A DNA stretch of 64,000 bases from JAITMY01 sp031553765 (GTDB lineage: Bacteria > Bacteroidota > Bacteroidia > Bacteroidales > UBA932), in the NCBI GenBank assembly GCA_031553765.1, contig JAVBKY010000009.1:62001-126000 (forward strand), read 5' to 3'. Under the pieces are notes generated by a model that saw nothing but the letters and a program-made list of their open reading frames with translations, did no database searches and was not told where the DNA came from. Position numbers and translations under genes: made by a program. Numbering within the stretch: the first letter of the stretch is position 1; the number at the start of each line of letters is the position of its first letter. Below are positions 51,438 through 59,024 of the stretch, piece after piece.

Positions 51438-53582
51438 TTAGTATTTTATCTCGTACTCCTTTCCACTTTCCACAGCCAACTTGTACTCGTTATCTTTAAT
51501 TTTTTCAATGGATCCAATATTACTTTTTGGTGTATTTGAACTACTAAAATATAACCACCCCTTGCCACTACCGACCTTTACCTTTATGGTGTTTTCATTC
51601 ATGTAAACGGCAATATTTCCACTAGGAGTGGGTACTTTGCCATCAATCCATGCTAAGCCGCCAAGGTTGGGTGCAATATTGAATTCGCTATAGCCAGATT
51701 GCGTTGGTGTAACGCCAAGGTAGTATTTTCCGAACAAGTAGATAGGACTTGCACCCCAAGCGTGGCAAAGACTCTTGCCATACGGACGACCGTACATGGC
51801 AAGGTGCTGCTCCCCCTTGTCGGCGGGAGCATATTTTTCCCAGAATGAGGTAGCGCCTTCCTTCAGCATGCCACCCCAGTAGTCCTTCATTTCCTTGGTT
51901 ACGTACGCGTGTTGTCCTATTTTGCATAACGCCTCCAGCTCGTAAAAACGCATGTAGGGCGTGGTAATCTTTAGCGCGTCGGGGTTCATCAGCACATTTT
52001 TGCGCACATCCTCGGTTTTTGCTGCATCGAGGTAGTTGAGCAACACGGCAAACATGTTGGTGTAAGGCGTAATTTGCTCGCTTTGCTTTCCGTTCTCCAC
52101 GTTGTGTACAAAGGCATTTTTCTCCTTCGACCAGAATGTGGTGAAAATTTTTTGCTTCAACTCCTGCGATAGTGCGGTGTACTTTGTAGCATCCTCTTTT
52201 TTACCCAACAACTCCGCGCACATGGTCATGGTTTCAAGACCGCGGCAGAACAGCAATTGTTCAAAACTCACTTCACCCTTCTTGCTCATTTTAAACTCGG
52301 CCCAGTCAATGAAAACCCAGTCACCGCTTAGACCTTCGAGCATGCCGTTGGCGTTGCGACGACCAAGCACATAGTCCATCAGGCTTTCCATGCGCGGATA
52401 CATTTGCTCAATAAAGGCCTTGTCGCCTGTATGCATGTAGTAGTCGTATATGCCCATAAACCAGTAGAACGTGTAGTCCATAATGGTGTTGGTGTGGCTC
52501 GTTACGGGATCTTTTCCGCGTAGCGCGAAAAGTGTGCGGGTTACGCTGGGCGAGTCGAAAAACAGGTAGTAGTTCATCAAAAAACTTTGGTAGGCATCGC
52601 CCGACCAAATCCAGCGGTCACGCTTAATTCCGTCAATGAAAAATTCGCGCGTGGTGAGGTGCATGGTGTAGGCTGAAATATCCCAAACTTTGTTCAACTC
52701 CTCATCATTGCAGCGGAATGCACCGCGGTATTCCTCAGGAAGATACTCGTACAGCATCGAAATTTGCTCGAAGCTGACAGCGGGTGATTGCTCCACGTAC
52801 ACGTAGCGGAATGCCTTGCTGTTGGTCAGCGTATAGTCGCTTTCTATCGTTGTGACTACGTTTGTGGCAAGGTCGGTAACCTTGTTTTGCGCTACGCACA
52901 ACTTATCCAGCGTTTCGCAAAACTCGGTATCCAGCGCCTCTTCGGGGCTCTCGCCGTAGTAAAGGTTAATATCACCGCTGCCTTTTATTCCATGTAGACA
53001 AATAAAACCAAAGGTTTCTTTATCAAAATCAATCAACGTGCCATTCTTTGCTTTTTCTGTTTTTACCGATTGCTGCGGCTGTGTAGAAAGGCGAAACTCG
53101 GAAGGCTTTTGCTCGGCAGTGTTGAAATTCCAATATCCCACATTCATATATACCGTTGCCGAGGTATCGCTGGCCTTGCCACTCTCGTCAATCCACTCCT
53201 TATCCTCGGGCGTAACCTGCCACGAGGCATCGGTGTTTACCGTTTTACCCTTGATAAACAGCGCAGGTGGCGTAGCCTGATTATACACCTTTACGCAAAA
53301 ATGATGCTCGCCTGCCGGCAAAAGAAATTTTTGTGGGGCGCCAAACTGCAACTTGCCATTCAACTTCACGTTGTATTGCCCCTCTACGGCAATTTCTATT
53401 TCTTCGGGCTCAGCCAACTTTAATTTTTTGCTGAACTCTACCACCGGATAGTGACTGTCAGCCTTCCAGAAAGGAGGGAAGAACGCGCCACGCTCAGTGC
53501 GGCGGTTATTCATTTGGTTACTCAACCATATTTCGTAATCACCCGGATACCATACCCAAGTGGACTTTGTTTGATTGCTCAT
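51438..53582 (-). CDS. GH78-type alpha-L-rhamnosidase, no signal peptide
   Basis: A 714-residue rhamnosidase that begins MSNQTKSTWVWYPGDYEIWL without a signal peptide, so it probably acts in the cytoplasm on imported rhamnosides. Features: beta-sandwich GTLIDFDKETFGFICLHGIKG, catalytic domain entry FFIDGIKRDRWIWSGDAYQS (the D-x-x-x-R region), LEGLSGDWVFIDWAEF, and the C-terminal KSLCHAWGASPIYLFGKYYLG. Adjacent to an MFS transporter, which fits uptake followed by intracellular hydrolysis. The truncated protein at 55251-55640 resembles its beta-sandwich domain. Confidence 0.9.
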   Translation of the reverse strand: MSNQTKSTWVWYPGDYEIWLSNQMNNRRTERGAFFPPFWKADSHYPVVEFSKKLKLAEPEEIEIAVEGQYNVKLNGKLQFGAPQKFLLPAGEHHFCVKVYNQATPPALFIKGKTVNTDASWQVTPEDKEWIDESGKASDTSATVYMNVGYWNFNTAEQKPSEFRLSTQPQQSVKTEKAKNGTLIDFDKETFGFICLHGIKGSGDINLYYGESPEEALDTEFCETLDKLCVAQNKVTDLATNVVTTIESDYTLTNSKAFRYVYVEQSPAVSFEQISMLYEYLPEEYRGAFRCNDEELNKVWDISAYTMHLTTREFFIDGIKRDRWIWSGDAYQSFLMNYYLFFDSPSVTRTLFALRGKDPVTSHTNTIMDYTFYWFMGIYDYYMHTGDKAFIEQMYPRMESLMDYVLGRRNANGMLEGLSGDWVFIDWAEFKMSKKGEVSFEQLLFCRGLETMTMCAELLGKKEDATKYTALSQELKQKIFTTFWSKEKNAFVHNVENGKQSEQITPYTNMFAVLLNYLDAAKTEDVRKNVLMNPDALKITTPYMRFYELEALCKIGQHAYVTKEMKDYWGGMLKEGATSFWEKYAPADKGEQHLAMYGRPYGKSLCHAWGASPIYLFGKYYLGVTPTQSGYSEFNIAPNLGGLAWIDGKVPTPSGNIAVYMNENTIKVKVGSGKGWLYFSSSNTPKSNIGSIEKIKDNEYKLAVESGKEYEIKY

Positions 53583-53595
53583 TGTAATGTTTTTT

Positions 53596-53715
53596 ACCTC
53601 TCCCCCAACCCCTCTCCGCGGGAGAGGGGCGTGTGCCCAAAGGATTTGCCTCTACTGACAGGAGCGCCTGCGGGTGGAAAGTCCCTCTCTTGCGGAGAGG
53701 GATTTAGGGAGAGGT
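53596..53715. repeat. CCTCTCCC-type palindromic repeat
   Basis: Outer ACCTCTCCC and GGGAGAGGT with inner pairs CCCCTCTCC/GGAGAGGGG and CCCTCTC/GAGAGGG. A type of repeat seen in many environmental genomes. Fills the spacer between the MFS and GH78 genes. Confidence 0.75.
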
Positions 53716-53722
53716 CTGTTAT

Positions 53723-55090
53723 TTAAACGTTGTCTCCGTATCTCTCGTCACTAATTTGCTTTAGCGTTTTTCCTTGGGTTTTGGGAGTCCAAATTGTTCC
53801 GATTATTAAGGCTACAATTAGCAACCCAATCATGATATGAGCAGCAGTACTAAATCCTTCGCCGTTTTTACCGTAAATATTTACAAAGACTAACCCCCAT
53901 ATGGCTGCGCAACCTCTTACAATGAAGAACATAACACCTTGCGCGGCTGCGCGATATCTGGCAGGAAAAAGTTCCGATGCCCAAAGCGCGTAGAATGCTT
54001 GTACGCTTATACCTGCGTGAATGCCCCAAAGAATGGTAAAGGTCCACAGTGCAGAGTGATTTTTAATTCCCACAAAAATGAGAACAACCCATGCTGCTAC
54101 ACCTATTCCTGTGCCGAAGAAGTATAGCCAGCGTTGGTTTACCTTATCTACTAGCATGGCAAATCCAAAGTAGGTTACCGCAATAATTACTAACCATTGT
54201 ATGGCCGATAGCATGTTGGCTTGCCCGTTAGAAAGACCGCCGGCTGTTTCGTAAATGTGCTGTTGAAAGAATCCCATCACGCTTGCAACCAGGTTCCATG
54301 TGATGTAAATACCTGCAAGGAAAAGCATAGTGCGAACGTTGACTTTGTTGGTAAAGAGTGATCCAAATGATGCGAAAACGCTCGGCTGCTTTTCTTTTCT
54401 TTGCGCCCGTTTGGCCTCCTCCCAGTCCTTGGATTCGTTGAGCCTGCGCTGTAGCTGCCATGCGATAAATGCTACAATAAACAGCGAACCGAAAATTATA
54501 CGGCTGCTGAATACATTGATTGCTTGAACACTTGCGTCAGCACCTAAAAATAGCGCTGCGAATTTTTGAACATATTCGAATAAAATACCTGCTGATGCGC
54601 CCTCCTTACCGGGAGCAAGTAACATGCCTAAAAGCAAAATGATGGTGGGACCAACTCCCCACGCAAACTGTGAAATACCCATATTGCGCCCACGGTTGCC
54701 TACCTCAGAATTTTCAGAAATGTACGTCCACGAAGCAGGAACACCCGCACCTACCGAGATACCTGTAATCAAAAATCCGGTCAGCAGCATTGGGAAATTT
54801 ACAGTGAACATAATAATGGCAACACCCAACATATATATGAGCATATTGTAGGTGTAAATAGTTTTACGACCGTACTTGTCGGCCAAAAAACCACCGATAA
54901 TGGCGCCGATAGCAGCACCAAAACAGTTAGCGCTGATGGCGTTGAGCCAGCCGAGATTACCCTCGGTAAGTCCGAGGTAATTTTGCCAAAGCGTCAATCC
55001 GCTTGCCCCGGCTACAATCGCACCCGCATCAAGATAGTTTGTAAGCGATACGGCAATCGTACTTTTTAAGCTACTCTTTTTTTGCTCCAT
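53723..55090 (-). CDS. MFS sugar transporter
   Basis: Inner membrane major facilitator of the sugar porter group, 455 residues with about 12 helices. Motifs: the loop 2-3 signature GGFLADKYGRKTIYTYNM, helix 4-5 PASWTYISENSEVGNRGRNMG (variant of PESPRYL), and the second-half LFPARYRAAAQGVMFF (variant of R-G-x-x-x). Directly upstream of the cytoplasmic-type GH78, so it probably imports rhamnosides or rhamnose. Its 5' region has TTGAAT-type short direct repeats. Confidence 0.9.
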   Translation of the reverse strand: MEQKKSSLKSTIAVSLTNYLDAGAIVAGASGLTLWQNYLGLTEGNLGWLNAISANCFGAAIGAIIGGFLADKYGRKTIYTYNMLIYMLGVAIIMFTVNFPMLLTGFLITGISVGAGVPASWTYISENSEVGNRGRNMGISQFAWGVGPTIILLLGMLLAPGKEGASAGILFEYVQKFAALFLGADASVQAINVFSSRIIFGSLFIVAFIAWQLQRRLNESKDWEEAKRAQRKEKQPSVFASFGSLFTNKVNVRTMLFLAGIYITWNLVASVMGFFQQHIYETAGGLSNGQANMLSAIQWLVIIAVTYFGFAMLVDKVNQRWLYFFGTGIGVAAWVVLIFVGIKNHSALWTFTILWGIHAGISVQAFYALWASELFPARYRAAAQGVMFFIVRGCAAIWGLVFVNIYGKNGEGFSTAAHIMIGLLIVALIIGTIWTPKTQGKTLKQISDERYGDNV

Positions 55091-55161
55091 GTTTTTTATT
55101 GGTTGAATTGTTTTATGATTTTGTTGAATCGTTGAACTGCTGAAATGTTGAATTGTTTGAT

Positions 55162-55266
55162 ACCCCCAACCCCCTAAAGGGGGCTATAACATCGGATGTT
55201 TGTTAGCAATAGTACATTTCACATAATTTCCTCTGCGGTTATAGCCCCCTTTAGGGGGTTGGGGGT
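55162..55266. repeat. PPTP-type inverted repeat pair, minimal copy
   Basis: Arms ACCCCCAACCCCCTAAAGG (55162-55190) and inverse (55238-55266) separated by only 47 bp with no inner repeat; the simplest copy of the composite element. The right arm ends the truncated rhamnosidase-like gene. Confidence 0.88.
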
Positions 55267-55640
55267 GAAGTAAGCATGCTCACTGCATCCAGCGTTATGT
55301 TGCTGTCGGCATCATGCACTACGTATGCATAGCGTAATGTTTTTACCTCTTTTACCAACCAGTCCGTTGGCTGTGAGTGGTTGATGGTAAACTTTTCGAG
55401 CGTTAGGCTCTTTAACGTATCAAGCACTTCCTCCTGCGAGTTGCCGTAGTACACGGCTACGTTGCCTCTGCCTCTTAGACCGTGTAGCTTAACAAAACCC
55501 GATAGTTCCTGTCCAAAATCTACCAGCACCGTGTTGTCGGTGCGCTCCGTGGCTACCGCAGCCTTGCGTGTGTTAGCAGCCATTACTACTATGCCCATAC
55601 ACAACACGGCAACAGCAAGTAGTATTTTTATTTTTTTCAT
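55251..55640 (-). CDS. Truncated rhamnosidase-like beta-sandwich protein
   Basis: A 129-residue secreted protein. I start at 55640 (MKKIKILLAVAVLCMGIVVM, signal peptide); the longer frame up to 55727 enters a repeat. The body (VLVDFGQELSGFVKLHGLRG, NVAVYYGNSQEEVLDTLKS, KTLRYAYVVH) aligns with the beta-sandwich domain of the GH78 enzyme at 51438-53582, but the catalytic barrel is absent. The coding sequence ends inside a repeat arm, giving the C-terminus SPPTP. It may be a remnant of a larger rhamnosidase cut by the repeat, or a kept stand-alone binding domain. Confidence 0.7.
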   Translation of the reverse strand: MKKIKILLAVAVLCMGIVVMAANTRKAAVATERTDNTVLVDFGQELSGFVKLHGLRGRGNVAVYYGNSQEEVLDTLKSLTLEKFTINHSQPTDWLVKEVKTLRYAYVVHDADSNITLDAVSMLTSPPTP

Positions 55641-55671
55641 AAAAGATAAATTTTCACAAATTTTGCCTCGT

Positions 55672-55762
55672 GCGTCATTACGAGGAGGTACGACGAAGCA
55701 ATCTTTATTTTTGACGTAATTAATCACAACTGGAGATTGCTTCGCTTCGCTCGCAATGACGC
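55672..55762. repeat. CATTACGAGG-type palindromic repeat
   Basis: GCGTCATTACGAGGAGGTAC at the left and CGCTCGCAATGACGC at the right with inner GAAGCAATCTTT / GGAGATTGCTTC. Closely related to the inner part of 31063-31259. Confidence 0.85.
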
Positions 55763-55808
55763 TCCGGCGTTTTTCTTTCGTTAACCATTAATCATTAACC
55801 ACTAATCA

Positions 55809-56855
55809 TTAGTGGTTAAGCCTTTCAACTGTTTCAAATATCGCCACCACCTTCTCATCGCTCACCTTGTCGTCCATGTTAATGCAGCACACTCCCGTTT
55901 GCATGGGGTCGTTGCTTTCGTCCACTAGCTTCACTATGGTGCTTTCAATTTCGCTTGTGCTTTGGCTGCCTATGGTCACCGGGTCAAGACGAATGTTCAG
56001 GAAGGTATTTGGCAAATGCTCACGCAGCAGCTTTACATCGCCACCCCAACCGAGGTCGAGAAATGCCAGCTGTGGCAGCTTTGCGTATGCTTGCGCAAAA
56101 CGGTGCGGATCTTTTCCACAATGGTGAATGCCGAATGCGGGATGCTCCTTGCTCCACTTCATGTCAATGGTGAGCAGAAACTCTTCGTACATTTCTTCCG
56201 AAATCATGGTATGCGAACACTCCGAATGCAGTAGCACAGGCTTTGCGAGGTTAATAACGTTGCGGTTTACCGATATGGAGGTACTGCCTGTTAATCCTTC
56301 GATGTAGGCGGTAAACTTTTCAATTACCGCGGCCAACTGGCCAAAGTACTGCTTCGTTTTGTCTGGTTCCATCATCATATCCATAAAGATGCTTTCGCCG
56401 CGCAAGTCGAGCGCGAGGTTCAGCACGCCACCCCAGTTAATGTCTCCCTTCACATAGCCGTATTGCGTTTTTAGGGAATCAACCAGTTGTTCAACCTCTT
56501 TGAAAATAGAGGAGTTGAAAGCCTTTTCAATATCAACGCTTAGTTCCGCTTGGTTAGCACAAACCACCTGCGGCGGCGCGCTTTCGCTGTAAATAACTTC
56601 GCAGCCCAACATCTCCGAAAGCAAATACCCCGATGCCAAATGCACGGCGCCTATTTGCGGAACATCCTTGTCCTTATCAGCGCCCAGGCCGTATTTACCA
56701 AAGCGGTTGTACAACTCCAGCTCCATACGACGCTCACTTTCTACGCGCTTTTTAGGGTTGAAGAAAAAATCTTTATCGAAGGTAATACCTGTGTTTTTGT
56801 ACCACCATGAGGGGTGAAACACAATTTCAACGGGGAGTTTATGGATGGATTGCAT
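55809..56855 (-). CDS. URO-D superfamily protein 1 (methyltransferase-like)
   Basis: A 348-residue cytoplasmic TIM-barrel protein of the uroporphyrinogen decarboxylase superfamily, which includes the MtaA/MtbA/CmuA corrinoid methyltransferases. I start at 56855 (MQSIHKLPVE). FGIHHCGKDPHRF gives the H-x-C-G zinc-type motif (about residues 244-247 of this start); GVCCINMDD near the end may supply a further cysteine. True heme-pathway UroD motifs are not seen. A perfect candidate operator lies 160-180 bp upstream. Together with the RACo gene and second URO-D it suggests corrinoid chemistry. Confidence 0.78.
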   Translation of the reverse strand: MQSIHKLPVEIVFHPSWWYKNTGITFDKDFFFNPKKRVESERRMELELYNRFGKYGLGADKDKDVPQIGAVHLASGYLLSEMLGCEVIYSESAPPQVVCANQAELSVDIEKAFNSSIFKEVEQLVDSLKTQYGYVKGDINWGGVLNLALDLRGESIFMDMMMEPDKTKQYFGQLAAVIEKFTAYIEGLTGSTSISVNRNVINLAKPVLLHSECSHTMISEEMYEEFLLTIDMKWSKEHPAFGIHHCGKDPHRFAQAYAKLPQLAFLDLGWGGDVKLLREHLPNTFLNIRLDPVTIGSQSTSEIESTIVKLVDESNDPMQTGVCCINMDDKVSDEKVVAIFETVERLNH

Positions 56856-56880
56856 ACGAGTAAATTTAAATTTGACCACA

Positions 56881-56912
56881 ACCCTAACAGGGTCTCAAAA
56901 CCCTGTTAGGGT
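56881..56912. repeat. Dispersed palindrome, ACCCTAACAGGG family
   Basis: ACCCTAACAGGGT / ACCCTGTTAGGGT, 25 bp upstream of the URO-D 1 start, so it would form a hairpin in that gene's leader. Confidence 0.88.
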
Positions 56913-57013
56913 CTGCCAATAATGACAAAAGGTAAATTTAGGGAATAATCAATAAAGTAACAAGAGTTTTAACGATTTGAATAGATAAAACTTTGTTTTA
57001 CAGGCGATAAAAT

Positions 57014-57036
57014 CTTATTGTAGGTTGTACAATAAG
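57014..57036. promoter_or_regulatory. Candidate operator CTTATTGTA-N5-TACAATAAG, site 3 (URO-D/RACo)
   Basis: Perfect palindrome identical in both arms to the araA site (6490-6512), with a different spacer. It lies right after the RACo stop codon and 159 bp upstream of URO-D 1. Confidence 0.7.
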
Positions 57037-58665
57037 TTATGAGATAGGAAATTCTAACTTTTCGCAAAACACATTTTGAAACTCGGGATCGGTTTCGAGC
57101 GAAACGTGAGAGGTAATTTGGGTGATTTTTTCGGCAGAATTTTTGTTGTCAAACAGTAGCATTTTTGCACCAATAAGCGCGCTGTTGCCCAACTTTGTAA
57201 TCTTACTTTCGGTAAACTCCAACAGCCCGATTTTGATAGCATTGCAGGTGTTGATGTAGCTGCCAAAACCTCCCGCTATGTACACATTTTCTACATCGTT
57301 GGCGGTAATATTCAGCTGCCTCATTAGTAGTAAAACACCTGTTGCAATAGCCGATTTTGCCAGTTGTAGTTCGCGTACATCGCGTTGACTTAACATCACG
57401 CTGTCAGCTAATGGCAGGCTTGCATGGTCGTCGCTAATGTTACCCATTGGCTCAATATCACCCGATGCTACCAGCGTAGCAATAGCGTCAATCAATCCAC
57501 TACCGCAAATGCCGCGAGCAATGGTGTTGCCAATTACGTGTGCTTGCAGCACTCCTTGCGCATTGCGCTCAAGCGAGGCAATGGCACCCGTTGAGGCGCG
57601 CATGCCGTGCAGGATTACCGCACCCTCAAATGCAGGTCCCGCCGAGGTTGATGAGCATAGAATTTTGTCGCTATTTCCTACGGCAATCTCACCGTTCGTG
57701 CCAAGGTCTATCAGCACGCTGTATGATTGTTTTTCGTGCATGCGAGCGGCTAAAATTCCCGCTAAAATATCGCTGCCTACAAAACTACCAAGGTTGGGAG
57801 CAAAGCAAATTTGCACATCGTCGGGTAACTTCCAGCTCAACTGCTTAGGAAAAAAAATTACAGACTCGTTGTGTGGCGTAAGAAAAGGAAAAGTGGCAAG
57901 AGGAGTAAGGTCAAGGCCACAAAAAATGTGGTGCATTACGGTGTTGCCGACGATGGTTATTTTGGTTATTGTCGCGGCATGTGGGTGGCTATCCCCCGCT
58001 GGAGGAGGTACCTGAAAGGCAGGGGTGGAAGTTTCACGCATAGGTACATCCACCCCCGGTCTTCGACCACCCCCGCCAGCGGGGGATAACCCTTGCGCAA
58101 AGCCATCTTTTAGCAGCTGTTTTATTTGCCCCCAAACCGCCTCTCTTGTAAGTTTTGCGAGCGTTTCCGCATTGCTGTTTTCTTTCAAAGAGAATGCAAT
58201 TCGCGACATAATATCCCCACCATACTTGGCTTGTGGATTGATACCTTGCTGCACTGCCGCTATGCTGCCATCGCGCAGGTTTACCAGCTGCGACACTATA
58301 GTGGTTGAACCTAAGTCAACCGCAATGCCGTAGCCATCTTGGGGAGAAAAATCAAAGGTGCTGTTATCGGCTAAAATGAGCTGTTCCCACTGCGCTATTT
58401 CGAGCGTAATATCATCCTCTACTACGCTCATACAAGCCAACCGCCAATCGCTGCTTAGCTGTTTTTTGCTGAGCGCTGCTGCGTGCTTTTCGCTGACCGC
58501 AATATTACCTTTAAGCAGTTGTACCTTACAGTTGCCGCAGGTACCCGCGCCACCGCACGGAAACTCCACTCCATACTCGTGTAGCACGTCCATTAAAGGC
58601 GTACCCTCATTAGCCGAAAGCGTAATTCCGGCAGGTTGTAACTGTATGGTAAATGACTTGGGCAA
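57037..58665 (-). CDS. RACo-like corrinoid activation ATPase with 2Fe-2S domain, repeat-interrupted
   Basis: Reductive activator of corrinoid proteins (DUF4445/ASKHA ATPase with N-terminal ferredoxin). The 542-residue protein has 2Fe-2S cysteines C37, C43, C46 and C78 (PCGGAGTCGNCKV, RLACM), a linker with YGIAVDLGSTTIVSQLV (ASKHA phosphate loop), YGGDIMSRI, TIVGNTVMHH, LIDLGTNGEIAVGN, ARGICGSGLIDAIA and NVYIAGGFGSYIN. Residues 193-226 are encoded by a 102-bp palindromic repeat inserted in frame, with no stop or frameshift. It may still be functional. It is 2 bp after L-rhamnose mutarotase. Corrinoid partner proteins are not in the window. Confidence 0.88.
   Translation of the reverse strand: MPKSFTIQLQPAGITLSANEGTPLMDVLHEYGVEFPCGGAGTCGNCKVQLLKGNIAVSEKHAAALSKKQLSSDWRLACMSVVEDDITLEIAQWEQLILADNSTFDFSPQDGYGIAVDLGSTTIVSQLVNLRDGSIAAVQQGINPQAKYGGDIMSRIAFSLKENSNAETLAKLTREAVWGQIKQLLKDGFAQGLSPAGGGGRRPGVDVPMRETSTPAFQVPPPAGDSHPHAATITKITIVGNTVMHHIFCGLDLTPLATFPFLTPHNESVIFFPKQLSWKLPDDVQICFAPNLGSFVGSDILAGILAARMHEKQSYSVLIDLGTNGEIAVGNSDKILCSSTSAGPAFEGAVILHGMRASTGAIASLERNAQGVLQAHVIGNTIARGICGSGLIDAIATLVASGDIEPMGNISDDHASLPLADSVMLSQRDVRELQLAKSAIATGVLLLMRQLNITANDVENVYIAGGFGSYINTCNAIKIGLLEFTESKITKLGNSALIGAKMLLFDNKNSAEKITQITSHVSLETDPEFQNVFCEKLEFPIS
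57988..58089. repeat. In-frame palindromic repeat (CCCCCGCTGGCGGGGG family), copy 4
   Basis: 102 bp = 34 codons inside the RACo gene, encoding LSPAGGGGRRPGVDV, MRETSTPAFQ and PPPAGDS. Same family and orientation as the intergenic copies at 26863 and 38609. The arm at 57988-58010 has a few substitutions that weaken the palindrome. Confidence 0.9.
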
Positions 58666-58667
58666 AA

Positions 58668-58991
58668 TTAGTTCGTATGGAAAACCTCCTCCATATCAGC
58701 CCACCACTCACCCTCCTTGCGGGTATCGAGTGGCTGTTGGCAGGGCATGCACACAGCCCACCAGCGTTGGGTTTCCTCATCGGCAGCCATCTTAGCCATA
58801 TCAGCATCGTAGTCGGTACCAATGTACTCGTAGTAGCTGAATAGGAATCCGTCCTTGTAGTAAATGCTGTAGTTGCGCAGATTGCAATCGTAAATCATTT
58901 TCAGCACACCGGGCCATGCCGCAGCATGCAACTTTTTGTACTCCTCCAACTTTTCGGGACGTACTTTAATAACGCTTCCGTAACGCTTCAT
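58668..58991 (-). CDS. rhaM: L-rhamnose mutarotase
   Basis: Interconverts alpha and beta anomers of L-rhamnose for intracellular use. The 107-residue protein matches the family over its length: MKRYGSVIKVRPEKLEEYKKLHAAAWPGVL (with the catalytic His at about 22), NYSIYYKDGFLFSYYEYIG and ETQRWWAVCMPCQQPL with the paired tryptophans. It directly precedes the RACo gene (2-bp gap) and follows URO-D 2, so it links the corrinoid-type genes to rhamnose metabolism. Confidence 0.92.
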   Translation of the reverse strand: MKRYGSVIKVRPEKLEEYKKLHAAAWPGVLKMIYDCNLRNYSIYYKDGFLFSYYEYIGTDYDADMAKMAADEETQRWWAVCMPCQQPLDTRKEGEWWADMEEVFHTN

Positions 58992-59024
58992 ATCAATTAA
59001 GAATTAAAATTTAGGAATTAAAAA

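Noticed and set aside
26863..58089. CRISPR array
   Set aside because: The repeats are dispersed palindromes of about 30-100 bp, not regularly spaced arrays with unique spacers, and no cas gene is present.
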